From Candidatus Zixiibacteriota bacterium (GTDB lineage Bacteria > Zixibacteria > MSB-5A5 > GN15 > FEB-12), in assembly GCA_040752815.1 (NCBI GenBank), contig JBFMGC010000006.1, positions 1 to 64,000 of the forward strand: DNA of 64,000 nucleotides, read 5' to 3'. The notes under the pieces are model-generated. The model was not told where the DNA came from, made no database searches, and worked only from the letters and a program-made list of their open reading frames with translations. A program made the translations under genes and the position numbers. This document shows, in pieces, positions 9,704 through 19,315 of this stretch (position 1 is the stretch's first letter; each line of letters starts with the position of its first letter).

Positions 9704-11409
9704 GACTTCTTCTCGCTTTCCAGGGAAAGGTTCGCTCCATGGCAGGAGACACACGCCGTATCGAGCGGCTTGTATGCCACGAACCGCTCGCCGTCGACCA
9801 TGGCGGGTACATGACATCGGCCACAGGCAACGTGCCTATGAGCTCCGTCGAGCGCAAAGCGCGAGCCTCGGTTGTGATCGAACTTCTCGGCCTTCCAGTT
9901 TCGGGAGGTATGGCAGCCGGAGCAATCGGTCAGGTGGGTCAGGGACGCGGCGAATTGGCTTCGATGTACATCGCGGTGGCAGTCCTGACACTGCTTTGAC
10001 GCACCCACAAAGGTCAGATGCGTTTCCCCACGCGCCGGCGTCCCCGTGCTGTGGCACATGATGCAGGCGACCGCGGCGTGTTTTCCGTCAAGCGCAAACC
10101 GGGTTTGACTATGATCAAAACTGACCAGTGCCCAGTATTCGACGCCATGGCAGGTTTCGCAACCGCCGGCGGCTACGTACTTATTGACCTCGCCACGGTG
10201 GGGATCGCGATGACAATCCAAGCATCTGGTAGACCTGAACTTGAAGTGATAAACAAGCGCTTTTTGTTCGCCGTCCCGGCTCGTATGACAGGCCAGGCAG
10301 GGCACCGCGCGATGCGCGCCACGGAGCGGATACTGAGTGCTTTCATGCTGTGACATCAGAAATGTCGCCGGACTGTAACCCGCGACCGTGTGGCATTCCT
10401 CGCAGGCGCCTTTGGCCGGGCGGGAGGCAAACTCTCCCCGATGGAAGTCAGAGTGGCAATCGAGACAGGCTCCGAACTTAAGCTCGCGAGACTTTTTCTC
10501 CGGTGCATGACACTTGTCGCAGGTGACGGAAGCATGCCGCCCCAGAAGGGGAAACCGGGTGCGGCTGTGATCGAATTTCGCGCGATCAGTCACATGCCAG
10601 CCGTCGGGGTTGTGGCAGTTACGGCAATTACTGCCCAGCTTGCCCTTGTGAACGTCAAAGTGGCAATCGGTACAGAGATCGTGGGCGATCGGTCTAAGAT
10701 GCATGTACCGGCCGTCGTCTTCGGGGCGACTGTCCACCTGCACGAGGTGACACTTGTCACAGGCGACCTCGAGATGTTTCCCCAGCAGCGCATACCCGGC
10801 CAGGGAGTGATCGAACCCGGATGCCGGCTTCCAGGCGGCGGTGGTGTGGCAGTTTGCGCAGTCAGTCGATACCTGGCCGCGGTGTTCATCGAAGTGGCAG
10901 CTTTTGCAGGCCTTATCAAGACCGAGATAAGTTCGGCTCAGCGTTATCTTGTCGCGCGCGAGAGCTGACCGGTCAGGAATGTACGTCTCCCGGTGGCAGG
11001 CGCGGCACTCAAGCGAGGCGTGCTTGCCGTCAAGGGCATACCCGGTGTGGGCGTGATTGAAACCTTCATGACCATTTTTCCAACATACCAGATCGAAGTC
11101 GCGCCCCTGGTGCTCGACATGACACAACTGGCATTCACGATAGTTCTGACTGCCGTGAAGGCCGGTGCGGGCGTTCAGGCGGTCGCGAATAAGCGAGTGG
11201 CATTCGAGACATTTGTTGGCAATTAAGTGCGCATCCGTGCCGTGACATCGATTGCAGTTCTGCACTCCCTCCAGGAAGGCATGGGACTGGTGTAAATCCC
11301 CCGGTGACAGTTGCGCCCGGGTAGTCTGCGGCAGTGCGAGTACCATCAGCACTGCTATTGCACTCACTGTACGGAAGCACATGTGATTATGACTAACTGA
11401 TCCAGCCAT
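9700..11409 (-). CDS. 20-haem cytochrome c
   Basis: 569 residues from ATG 11409. An in-frame ATG at 11382 would give a shorter signal peptide (MCFRTVSAIAVL...TTRAQ) and avoid the 17-base overlap with the cytochrome b-like gene; neither start has a strong Shine-Dalgarno site. I count 20 CxxCH motifs spread along the protein, often followed by DxHRG, with repeating units containing FDHS, LxGKH and CDKCH. It resembles large cytochrome c3 family (doxx-type) proteins. It lies directly after the membrane cytochrome b-like gene and overlaps the next cytochrome by four bases. Likely periplasmic, receiving electrons from the cytochrome b-like protein. Confidence 0.92.
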   Translation of the reverse strand: MAGSVSHNHMCFRTVSAIAVLMVLALPQTTRAQLSPGDLHQSHAFLEGVQNCNRCHGTDAHLIANKCLECHSLIRDRLNARTGLHGSQNYRECQLCHVEHQGRDFDLVCWKNGHEGFNHAHTGYALDGKHASLECRACHRETYIPDRSALARDKITLSRTYLGLDKACKSCHFDEHRGQVSTDCANCHTTAAWKPASGFDHSLAGYALLGKHLEVACDKCHLVQVDSRPEDDGRYMHLRPIAHDLCTDCHFDVHKGKLGSNCRNCHNPDGWHVTDRAKFDHSRTRFPLLGRHASVTCDKCHAPEKKSRELKFGACLDCHSDFHRGEFASRPAKGACEECHTVAGYSPATFLMSQHESTQYPLRGAHRAVPCLACHTSRDGEQKALVYHFKFRSTRCLDCHRDPHRGEVNKYVAAGGCETCHGVEYWALVSFDHSQTRFALDGKHAAVACIMCHSTGTPARGETHLTFVGASKQCQDCHRDVHRSQFAASLTHLTDCSGCHTSRNWKAEKFDHNRGSRFALDGAHRHVACGRCHVPAMVDGERFVAYKPLDTACVSCHGANLSLESEKKS

Positions 11410-12319
11410 ACCCGGTCCAAATGGCGATACCGATATGAATCGCCATGATGAAATACATGATAATGGCGAACGGTTTGTGGATCACGTGCCAGTAGTGAAA
11501 CAGTCGCTGCACCTGTCCCAACAGGTGAATGCGCCGTCGAAGCAGGGCGCGCGTGAACGACGTTTCGAATAGATCGCGAAACTGATCGCGTGGCAGCCAG
11601 ACGATCTTTAACAGTTGACGTCGCAGTTTGCTCTTAACCACAGGGCGTATCAGGTCATCGATCATGAGACTGAGAATCGCCGCGAAGGTAGCGTTGCCCC
11701 GTGGTATGAGCCGCTTTTCGAACAATGCGTCAACCTGCCCCAGGGTGATGTCGTCGAGCTTGAAGCGCGCTTTGAGGTTGCCGGCGGTATCGGCGCTGGT
11801 TTGTTCCATTTCCTGCAGAGTCAGTTCCTTGCCGGCAATGTTGCGCGGTATCTGTAGATAGAGATAACGTCCGAAGAACCCGCTGGCCGCCACGGCCACC
11901 ATCGACCAGAAACTGACAGCCACCAGTCCTTGTACTTTCAACGAGGTGTGCAGGACGATAAAAAGCGGCCCTATAATGCCCAGATAGATATGGAAGTCGA
12001 GCAGCGGGCGCAGGGGGAGCGAGCGTCCCAGCAGGCGGGTGCGTTTCCGCAGCGAGTAGACCAGCATCATGACCATCATGACCGATCCGGCGATTCCGTA
12101 GGCGAGACCGCGCGATCCGGCGGGACGGAGCCCGCGATAATCCGGGTGGTGAGGGCGCTCGGTGTACGGTGTCATGTAATAGTCAAAACCCTCGACAAAG
12201 AACCAGACCAGGATGGCGAACGAGAGCAAATACACGATCCAGAGCAGTCGTCGCCTGCCGTCACGAGCAGAGTCCTGCGCCACAGTCTCCTGGGTTGAGA
12301 TCATGTCCGACGAGATCAC
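11393..12319 (-). CDS. Cytochrome b-like integral membrane protein
   Basis: 308 residues and first gene of the operon. Hydrophobic segments lie at ~27-45, ~73-92, ~105-130, ~132-155 and ~280-305. Histidines sit in pairs inside or next to membrane segments (FHIYLGIIGPLFIVLH; FHYWHVIHKP...AIHIG), a pattern typical of haem b ligation in cytochrome b561 or ferric-reductase-like proteins. A ~110-residue soluble loop separates the two halves. There are two possible starts, ATG 12319 and the next Met five codons on. Inferred role: inner-membrane step that passes electrons from the quinone pool, or the linked flavoprotein, to the periplasmic cytochromes. Confidence 0.8.
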   Translation of the reverse strand: MISSDMISTQETVAQDSARDGRRRLLWIVYLLSFAILVWFFVEGFDYYMTPYTERPHHPDYRGLRPAGSRGLAYGIAGSVMMVMMLVYSLRKRTRLLGRSLPLRPLLDFHIYLGIIGPLFIVLHTSLKVQGLVAVSFWSMVAVAASGFFGRYLYLQIPRNIAGKELTLQEMEQTSADTAGNLKARFKLDDITLGQVDALFEKRLIPRGNATFAAILSLMIDDLIRPVVKSKLRRQLLKIVWLPRDQFRDLFETSFTRALLRRRIHLLGQVQRLFHYWHVIHKPFAIIMYFIMAIHIGIAIWTGYGWIS

Positions 12320-12554
12320 GCTACGGCTACCTATCAGTCCGCGTTAGCGGCGATGTCAAAGGAACAGAGTTAGTGATCCAAAGACAACAAGCTAAAACCC
12401 GGGAGTAAGGTCTGGCCCAGCGGCGAGCGCGCACGGCCCGACCGACAACAAGGATATTATCGGTCCTCTATGGTTGATAATTCAGATGAAAGGGTGGCTT
12501 ATCGAAAATTGCGCAGTTCGCTAACGCTTTGAGCCAGGGCAAGATGCGGTTGGG

Positions 12555-12595
12555 ACGCCGGGCAATGGGGCACACGAGGACATGTGTCGCCCACA
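12555..12595 (+). repeat. Direct repeat copy 1 (partner 12833-12873)
   Basis: A 41-base unit containing GGGCACACGAGGACATGTG and then CGCCCACA. The partner at 12833-12873 differs at only a few positions. Related CGTCTGCCGCCCACGG segments appear near 42475-42515, so it belongs to the dispersed intergenic repeat stock of this genome. Confidence 0.8.
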
Positions 12596-12743
12596 ACAGA
12601 ACGAGGGCGAGTGCCGCCCACAAGCATCGCGCCCGCAAACTGGTGGGGCGCCGAGGCTCATCCGCCGACGGCTTTGTGTCTGTGCCCGGCAGATGCCCTC
12701 ATCTGCCGGCGAAGGGCAGCTCTTCGTGCGAGAGGCATCTCAG

Positions 12744-12951
12744 TCCCACCATAAATGGTGGGCCACCGAGGTCATTTTTGCGCGAGGGGTCTCCATCCCA
12801 CCCGCAAGCGGGAGGGCCACCGGGAGGGTGGGGCGTCGGACAATAGGGCACACGAGGACGTGTGCCGCCCACAGAATCAGGCGGGGAACCCGACACCGCA
12901 CTTTTCGCGGGAGCTATCTCCATCCCACCCGCAAGGGGATAGGGCACCGAG
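12744..12951. repeat. Three palindromic REP-like units
   Basis: Units at 12744-12771, 12796-12822 and 12923-12951 share a stem of CCCACC and GGTGGG (variants) with a 4-6 base loop, and a trailing GGCCACCG or GGGCACCGAG. The same unit recurs near 28385/29861 (split), 42520, 42609, 49905, 49983 and 53797/54012 (split). They are always between genes here. Confidence 0.8.
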
Positions 12952-13032
12952 TGTACAAGCGCGGTAGGTCACCGAGTGCGGAACCGGTGGGCTACCGGGC
13001 CGGTCACGCCCCGTGTTGCCGCGGCCCGTCAG

Positions 13033-14457
13033 CTACGCCGACGGGCGAATGTTCTGATTCACGCTGAATAAGTTCTCCGGATCGTACTTCATCTTGATCT
13101 GCTGCAGCCGCTTAAGATGTGGACCGTAGGCGGCCCCGATACGATCCGACTCGTCACTGGTCAGGAAGTTTACGTACACCCCGCCGGTGGCATGAGGAGT
13201 CATCTCGCGGAAAAAGGTCCGCGCCCATTCAATGCACCGGGTGTCGTCGTTCGGGGACTCCCAACGCCCGTGCACGTTCATCACGTAAATGGCGTTGCGG
13301 TGAGAATACGCCATGGCGTCGGGGGAAACGCGTGTGGTGGCTCCGCCAATCTGCCCGAAGAAAATCTCGCACTGTGGCGTAGGCAGCTTCGCGGTATAGC
13401 GTATAGCGAGGTCGATTGCGGCGTCGTTGATGTCCGTAAAGTTGTGCGACTTCCAGTAATTGCGCGCTCCCGGCGTGAGCAGGGCGTCGAAAGCGCCCTG
13501 CCAGGAGGTGTAGGGCTGCATGCCGATGAACTCGCCCAGTACCGAACCGAACTTGCGTACCGGGTCAATTGCTTTCAGGCCCTGCTCGGCATTGCCGGCG
13601 TGGAAGAGCGCGAACACCAGCACTTCCTTGCCGTGAACATCGTCGCGCAGAAACGGCAACGGCGGCGCCTGGCGGAGAACCACCCACACGGCGGTGTCAT
13701 CGCTCAGCTTCTTCGCGAACTCCCGATACTTCTTCAGGGCGGAGTCAGCCTCGGCAAGCGGATACACTACGAGACCGCAGAATACTTCGGGTCCCAGCGG
13801 ATGAAGGCGGAACTCGAATCTCGTGACGATACCAAAATTGCCGCTGCCGCCACGCAAAGCCCAGAAGAGGTCCGAGTTTTCCTTCTCAGATGCACGAAGA
13901 AACCGGCCGTCGGCAGTAACGACATCGGCCGCCAGCAGGTTGTCGATAGTCATGCCATGCTTGCGAGACAGCCATCCGAATCCGGCGCCGAGGGTCAAGC
14001 CTGCGACACCGGTAGTTGAGTTGATCCCGAGCGGCGTGGCCAGCCCGAACGCCTGGGCCTCACGATCGAAGTCGCCCAGCGTAGCGCCCGGTTCGACATG
14101 AGCCACGCGTGCTTCCGGGTCAATACGTACCGATCTCATGCCGGAAAGGTCTATCACCATGCCGTTGTCGCATATCGCATTACCGGCAATGTTGTGGCCG
14201 CCGCCGCGAACAGCTGTCAGAAGGCCGTGTTGAGCGGCGAATTCCACCGCCTTACGAATGTCGGCCACACCGGCGCACCGGGCGATCAGCGCCGGCCTGC
14301 AGTCGATCATCGCGTTCCAGATCGCGCGGGCGTCGTCATAGCCCGGCTCGCCCGGCTGCATGATTTTGCCCCGGAAGGAGCCCCGTAACTTCTCGACAGC
14401 GGCGACTTCTACTTTTATCGAGCCGCCCTTCGCCTGGTTAATGGTCATTGCGCTCAT
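13033..14457 (-). CDS. FAD-binding oxidoreductase, berberine-bridge (BBE) type
   Basis: 474 residues from ATG 14457, preceded by a good Shine-Dalgarno (GAGGATCAC ATG). The N-terminal half is a PCMH-type FAD domain: a GGGHNIAG motif near residue 92, where BBE enzymes attach FAD through histidine, then GVAGLTLGAGFGWLSRKHG and DLFWALRGGSGNFGIVT. The C-terminal ~45 residues match the BBE tail (YDPENLFSVNQNI). Such enzymes oxidise sugars, alcohols or other small molecules using O2 or another acceptor; the substrate cannot be read from the sequence. There is no signal peptide, so it is probably cytoplasmic. It lies downstream of ettA on the same strand with a 303-base gap. Confidence 0.9.
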   Translation of the reverse strand: MSAMTINQAKGGSIKVEVAAVEKLRGSFRGKIMQPGEPGYDDARAIWNAMIDCRPALIARCAGVADIRKAVEFAAQHGLLTAVRGGGHNIAGNAICDNGMVIDLSGMRSVRIDPEARVAHVEPGATLGDFDREAQAFGLATPLGINSTTGVAGLTLGAGFGWLSRKHGMTIDNLLAADVVTADGRFLRASEKENSDLFWALRGGSGNFGIVTRFEFRLHPLGPEVFCGLVVYPLAEADSALKKYREFAKKLSDDTAVWVVLRQAPPLPFLRDDVHGKEVLVFALFHAGNAEQGLKAIDPVRKFGSVLGEFIGMQPYTSWQGAFDALLTPGARNYWKSHNFTDINDAAIDLAIRYTAKLPTPQCEIFFGQIGGATTRVSPDAMAYSHRNAIYVMNVHGRWESPNDDTRCIEWARTFFREMTPHATGGVYVNFLTSDESDRIGAAYGPHLKRLQQIKMKYDPENLFSVNQNIRPSA

Positions 14458-14760
14458 GTGATCCTCGCTTGAATAAAAACTCGTTGTTTGGTTTGCGTGG
14501 GAGTAAGAGACGCGGGCGCGGTTATAACGAACTACACCTCGACCCACCACATCGCAGGTATGCTAGCGGGTGCGTGCTCGGCAGGGCAACCGCGAGTACG
14601 GACCACCGAAGGAAACGGGCGAAGCTCCGCTCGTAACTTGCAGAAACTATACGGTGGTGACCAACTGGTTTATTTGAGCCCAGTATTCCGTGAGAGTTTT
14701 TTTCCAACGGCTGACGATTGGCCGCCCGCTTGACCAGGTGTCGCGTCGCGCAACATTATC
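14458..14760. other. Intergenic region, nothing recognised
   Basis: 303 bases between ettA and the FAD oxidoreductase, both on the minus strand. It contains the oxidoreductase ribosome-binding site and probably its promoter. No repeat unit or clear terminator was seen. Confidence 0.5.
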
Positions 14761-16440
14761 TCACGCTCTCACCAGTGTCCGATACCGGTTGCGGCGGTTT
14801 TCGAAAAGGCGGTCGCCAAGCTCGCGGCTGCGCCACTCCTGGTACGACGAGAAGTTCCCCTCGTACCACCGCACCCGGCCTTCGCCCTCGAAAACCAGCA
14901 GGTGGGTGCAGACTCGGTCGAGGAAGAACCGGTCGTGACTTATGACCAGCACACAGCCGGAAAACTGCATGATCGCTTCCTCGAGCATGCGCAGCGTATT
15001 GACATCGAGATCGTTAGTCGGCTCATCAAGCAACAGCACGTTGCCGCCAGTCTTGAGCACTTTGGCAAGGTGACAGCGATTGCGCTCGCCGCCGGAAAGC
15101 TCGCTCGATTTCTTCTGCTGGGCCGCCCCTTTGAAGCCAAACAGCGCCAGGTATTGCCTAATCGGCATGGTACGGTTACCAACCGTGACCTCTTCCAGCC
15201 CGCCGCCGACTTCGCTTATCAGCGTTAGCTCGTCGCCCAGATCATCACGCTCCTGGCCGACTACCGAGAGCCTCACGGTCGATCCAATTACCGTTTTTCC
15301 CTCTACGGGCTTGAGATCCCCGGTAATCAACTTGAACAGGGTCGTCTTACCTGAGCCGTTAGGCCCGACCAACCCGACCACCGCCGACCTCGGAACATTG
15401 AAGGTCACGTGTTCAAAGAGCGGTTGGTGATCGTAGCCCATGGCAACGTCATGGAACTCTATCACCTGGTTCCCCAGCTCCGGACCGGGTGCGATCTGAA
15501 TGGTCGTGCCGTCTCCCTTTTGCGCGGCGGTCTCGCGCGCCACCAGTTGCTCGTACTCTCGAATGCGAGCGCGGGACAGTTCGTTGCGCTCGCCGCGACT
15601 CATCCGTATCCAGGACAACTCGCGTTTCAAAGCCTCACTCCGGGGGGTGTCTTTCTTCTCTGCCGCGGCCAGCTTGGCCAGTTTCTGTTCCAGCCACGAT
15701 GTGTAGTTCCCTTCCCACGGTACTCCTTGGCCGCTGTCGAGTTCGAGTATCCAGCCGGTAATATTGTCGAGAAAGTAGCGGTCGTGAGTGACAATGATGA
15801 CCGTCCCCGGATACGCCTTGAGCTGCTCCTCGAGCCAGTTGATAGTTTCGGGATCGAGATGATTGGTTGGCTCGTCGAGCAGCAGCAGGTCGGGTCGTTC
15901 CAGAAGCGCTTTGCAGAGGGCCACGCGCCGCCGCTCACCGCCGGAGAGAGTTCCCACCAGACGGTCGTCATCAGGCAGACAGAGCGCATCGCTGGCGATT
16001 TTCAGTGACTGATCGAGATTCCAGCCATCCATCGTGTCAATTTTGTCCTGCAGCACCCCCATCCGATCCATTGCCTTCTGCATCTGATCGTCGTCCAGCG
16101 GTGTGGCCAGGCTGTCGGCGAGGCGATTGTATTCGTCGAGCAATCCCTTGATCTCACCGAAAGCCGACTCGATTGTCTGCCGCACAGTCAGGTTTGGGTC
16201 AAGCTCCGGCTCCTGCTCGACCATCCCGGCACGGTAGCCGGGCGTGATGAAGGCCTCGCCCTGGAACTCATTGTCGCGGCCGGCCATGATGCGCAGTACC
16301 GTGGTTTTGCCGGAGCCGTTTTCGCCGACTATGCCGATTTTCGCGCCGGGAAAGAATCCCAGGTTGATATCCTTCAATACCTGCTTTTGACCGTAGAACT
16401 TGTTCACGCGGTACATGTGGAAGATGAATTTCTCGGCCAT
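14761..16440 (-). CDS. ettA: Energy-dependent translational throttle protein EttA (ABC-F)
   Basis: 559 residues, the usual EttA length (~555). It has two ABC ATPase domains: the first with GENGSGKTT near residue 39 and LSGGERRRVAL near 166, the second with GPNGSGKTT near 355 and LSGGERNR near 447. Walker B motifs LLLLDEPTNHLD and LLLDEPTNDLD are intact, and a ~80-residue linker of the ABC-F type (with RMSRGERNELSRARI) joins the domains. EttA binds the ribosomal E site and gates the first elongation steps according to the ATP/ADP ratio. Cytoplasmic, with no membrane segments. Confidence 0.96.
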   Translation of the reverse strand: MAEKFIFHMYRVNKFYGQKQVLKDINLGFFPGAKIGIVGENGSGKTTVLRIMAGRDNEFQGEAFITPGYRAGMVEQEPELDPNLTVRQTIESAFGEIKGLLDEYNRLADSLATPLDDDQMQKAMDRMGVLQDKIDTMDGWNLDQSLKIASDALCLPDDDRLVGTLSGGERRRVALCKALLERPDLLLLDEPTNHLDPETINWLEEQLKAYPGTVIIVTHDRYFLDNITGWILELDSGQGVPWEGNYTSWLEQKLAKLAAAEKKDTPRSEALKRELSWIRMSRGERNELSRARIREYEQLVARETAAQKGDGTTIQIAPGPELGNQVIEFHDVAMGYDHQPLFEHVTFNVPRSAVVGLVGPNGSGKTTLFKLITGDLKPVEGKTVIGSTVRLSVVGQERDDLGDELTLISEVGGGLEEVTVGNRTMPIRQYLALFGFKGAAQQKKSSELSGGERNRCHLAKVLKTGGNVLLLDEPTNDLDVNTLRMLEEAIMQFSGCVLVISHDRFFLDRVCTHLLVFEGEGRVRWYEGNFSSYQEWRSRELGDRLFENRRNRYRTLVRA

Positions 16441-16681
16441 GGTCTGACTCTCCAGGGATTGTGGATTTTCGTGGGTGCAAGACTAACATACCGCGACAAA
16501 ATCGGCAAGCGGAGATGGTAAAGGCAGGTCCGGGGTGGTCCGGGGAGCCGCACGATTTTTCTCCATCATGCCAAGTTCCCTCCGTATATCCTCGGAGTTA
16601 ATACGCCTAACGCAAAGCCGATTCGAAGCCGTCAGCGCGCCTTGCCGCGTCGGCAGAACTTAACATTAAAGGAGTTTAACC
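16441..16681. promoter_or_regulatory. Divergent promoter region between ettA and a secreted-protein gene
   Basis: 240 bases between divergent genes. A strong ribosome-binding site AAAGGAG lies at 16669-16675, seven bases before ATG 16682. No specific -35/-10 pair stands out. Confidence 0.4.
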
Positions 16682-18988
16682 ATGTGTCACACAAGGACTT
16701 TGGTAGTTGTGGGGGCAATGGTTGCCTGGTCGCTAGCGACTGTCGGTAGCCTGACGGCCGCAGGCGTGCCGGCGCTGATTTCGTATCAAGGGCTGGTCAC
16801 TGACGCCTCCGGCAACCCTATCGACGGGACAGTCGACGTCACTATTCGGATCTGGGACGACCCGACGTCGATATCGCTCACCAACCTTCTGTACACGGAG
16901 CCCCATCCGCCGATCACGATAGAGTCGGGACTTCTGAGTCTCGTAATCGGTAGCGAGGTACCGCTTCCCGACGGATTGTTCGATGGCCCCAACAGATGGC
17001 TGGGAATCACGATCGACACCGATCCTGAGCTGGATCCACGAATCGCGCTGGCTTCGGTTCCCTACAGCATGGTGACCCCACGAGTGCTGGGCGATTTCAC
17101 GTCGGCCCCGGGATCGATTTTGCTCAGCGGCGAATCCATTGTCACGCCCTGGGTTGAGGAGCGGTTGAGGCTGACCGATTTGTCGGTCTCGATAATCGCT
17201 GATCGTGGCGCGGGCGACAAGGATTCGGCTGAGATGGCAGCCGATCGGTTCTGTATCTACTACGCCAGCGGGGCCGAGGCGATGTGCACGGGTCAAGGGC
17301 ACCTCATCTGCCAGAGCGTTGATCTGATTTCGGCACTGCCGCCGCTGCCGCCGGCTGGGGAGCCGTATGTGCTTATCGCTGATGACGTATTTAACCAACT
17401 CTTCTACACCATGGCCGAGGCAGGGAAGCTGCGGACGGTGTGTGAGCCGTGCGGGACCTTAGGCGAGCTTTTGCCCGACGAGATGCGCTTCATTTCCGGC
17501 ACTGATACGGCCAGAATCAGGGTAGAGGCGGGAGTGTTATCGCTGTCCCCGGATGTTTCGGTGGATGGCCTTGATGTCGGAGGCTTTGTGCAGTTTACCG
17601 ATCCGCGTTTGGTGTCGATCTCAAGTGGGACCTTGACATTTACCGGAGCTGGAGCCCAGACACTGACCCTGGATGAGACGGGAATTTCCTCTGATTTTGG
17701 CAGTGTGACCATTGATAACGGGACAGAAACCGTACGACTGGCCACACCGCTCACTGTTGGCAGGGGGTTGTCCGTGACGAGCGGCGCCACCGACTTGGTT
17801 GAGTTGGGGGCGAGCAGTTCGACCCGTGGGACACTGTATCTTCGCGACGGCACGATCGCGGAGACGGCGCGAGTACGCTCGGATGGTGTGCAAATCACCG
17901 GTGCGGGGAATTCGCTGGGGAGTCTCACCGCCGATGACCTGGAGTTGATCAAGAGCGGTGGAAATCAGAGGCTCATATGTACGGCCGATGACGTCAGCCT
18001 GGTTGACCTGAGCTCCAGTACTACAGTGACGCTGAGCCGCACCAGCGGGCTTGTGTTAGTTCCGGATGTTTCGGGAACATCGGCGGTGTACACCGCCGAA
18101 GGCATTCAACTGACCGGGCCGACCGCGAGGGAATTCGCCGCCAACCCCACCGCGATCAGCCTGACCCGGCCATCGTCGAATCGGGCGGTGGCGCTCGATC
18201 TGGACAACCCGAGCGGTCACCTGGCGCTGTGCGATATCGATGACGACGGCGCGCTCGACTTCGCGGTGACCTCGTCCGGCGGCGCGCGTGTCTGGGTGAC
18301 CGGCAGCGCCGGATTTGTCTGCGACAACGGCGCCAGTTTCGGGAGCAGTTGCAGCGTCGCGGGCGCGACCACCTGCAGCAGTACGCTCAGTGTCTCCGGG
18401 ACGCTCACCTGCACCGGGTCAGTGGTTTGTCGCAACTCGGCAACGTGGGATATCAACGACGACGCTACCACTGATCTGTCTTTGACCATGGCGCCCTCGC
18501 CTGAACTACTTGTAGCAACGGGCACCAGGCTAGCTTGTGATGGGTTGTCGACATTCGCCCAGCCCGTTCAGGTGAATTCTGATCTGACTGTCACGGGTGC
18601 CCTCACGGTACTCGGCCCGAAAGCATTCGTGCAGGCACATCCCGGGGACGATTCAAAGGAGATAATCTATGTGGCGCTGGAGGGTAACGAGGCCGGCACG
18701 TACACCCGCGGGAGCGCCGTGCTACGAGACGGTGTCGCCGAGATCGACTTGCCGGAGGATTTCGCGCTGGTAACGAACGGCGATGGCCTGACGGCTCAGG
18801 TGACTCCGCGTGGTCCCGTGCGGGCGATGCTGTATGTCGATAAGCTGACGGCGTCGAAACTGGTGGTGAAAGCCTCGGATCCGCGGGACAAAGACGTCAA
18901 GTTCGACTTTATGGTGAACGGTGTGAGGAGAGGTTACGAGAATCATCAGGCGATCCGGGAGAGGACAACTCTGGCGGCCACCGATTGA
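16682..18988 (+). CDS. Secreted beta-rich protein with tail-fibre-like repeats
   Basis: 768 residues, ATG preceded by AAAGGAG. Signal peptide residues 1-26 (cleavage near LTAAG). Residues 27-130 match a common N-terminal exported module (ISYQGLVTDASGNPIDG...SVPYSM) found in FCB-group surface proteins. The long middle (130-640) is Gly/Ser/Thr/Val-rich with repeated strands resembling phage tail-fibre or adhesin stalks. The last ~120 residues (FVQAHPGDDSKEIIYVALEGN...VNGVRRGYENHQ) form a compact domain often at the C-terminus of such proteins. No catalytic motif is visible. Probably an extracellular structural or adhesion protein; the exact role is unknown. Confidence 0.8.
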   Translation: MCHTRTLVVVGAMVAWSLATVGSLTAAGVPALISYQGLVTDASGNPIDGTVDVTIRIWDDPTSISLTNLLYTEPHPPITIESGLLSLVIGSEVPLPDGLFDGPNRWLGITIDTDPELDPRIALASVPYSMVTPRVLGDFTSAPGSILLSGESIVTPWVEERLRLTDLSVSIIADRGAGDKDSAEMAADRFCIYYASGAEAMCTGQGHLICQSVDLISALPPLPPAGEPYVLIADDVFNQLFYTMAEAGKLRTVCEPCGTLGELLPDEMRFISGTDTARIRVEAGVLSLSPDVSVDGLDVGGFVQFTDPRLVSISSGTLTFTGAGAQTLTLDETGISSDFGSVTIDNGTETVRLATPLTVGRGLSVTSGATDLVELGASSSTRGTLYLRDGTIAETARVRSDGVQITGAGNSLGSLTADDLELIKSGGNQRLICTADDVSLVDLSSSTTVTLSRTSGLVLVPDVSGTSAVYTAEGIQLTGPTAREFAANPTAISLTRPSSNRAVALDLDNPSGHLALCDIDDDGALDFAVTSSGGARVWVTGSAGFVCDNGASFGSSCSVAGATTCSSTLSVSGTLTCTGSVVCRNSATWDINDDATTDLSLTMAPSPELLVATGTRLACDGLSTFAQPVQVNSDLTVTGALTVLGPKAFVQAHPGDDSKEIIYVALEGNEAGTYTRGSAVLRDGVAEIDLPEDFALVTNGDGLTAQVTPRGPVRAMLYVDKLTASKLVVKASDPRDKDVKFDFMVNGVRRGYENHQAIRERTTLAATD

Positions 18989-19315
18989 TTGGGTTACGGT
19001 ACACGCATTCGACAATTACAGTCGTTCCGTGACTGAGTAGGTCCGGGACGTGAGTATCGACAGTCTCAGCCGGAGGTAAATCGACACTTAGGCGGAAATG
19101 CCGATGGGACGTAAGCTACGACTGCGCGCTGAGTTCCGGAGTCAGGCGGCCGATAAGAAATGACTCCCGCCGAGACCGTAAGTGAGTTCATGAAATTTGA
19201 CCAGAAATGTTTATGTATATCTCGGTTTTGGTGTTATACCAAAAGACTCAACAGACTGCGGACTATCCGAACCGCGTCTTACACTAACCGCTGCGTACCT
19301 TGAAAGGAGACCAGC
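18989..19315. other. Intergenic region
   Basis: 327 bases between two plus-strand genes. It becomes A+T-rich towards 19190-19240 (TTGACC at about 19197 and TATATC about 20 bases later), which may be promoter for the SRPBCC gene, but the spacing is poor. The ribosome-binding site AAAGGAGA precedes the GTG at 19316. Confidence 0.35.

Larger units (their letters stand above)
12320..13032. repeat. Repeat-rich intergenic region
   Basis: About 710 bases with no convincing gene. It contains a near-identical 41-base direct repeat (12555-12595 and 12833-12873, core GGGCACACGAGGAC), three copies of a palindrome of the type CCCACCCGCAAGCGGG followed by GGCCACCG (12744-12771, 12796-12822, 12923-12951), and a palindrome CGGCAGATG...CATCTGCCG (12682-12706) that recurs inside hypF. 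Open frames here are arginine/proline-rich by-products of the repeats. The first ~150 bases should hold the promoter of the cytochrome operon, which starts at 12319. Confidence 0.75.

Noticed and set aside
12529-13067. Open frames of 100-160 codons in the repeat region
   Set aside because: Arg/Pro-rich by-products of palindromic repeats, conflicting frames on both strands, no ribosome-binding sites.
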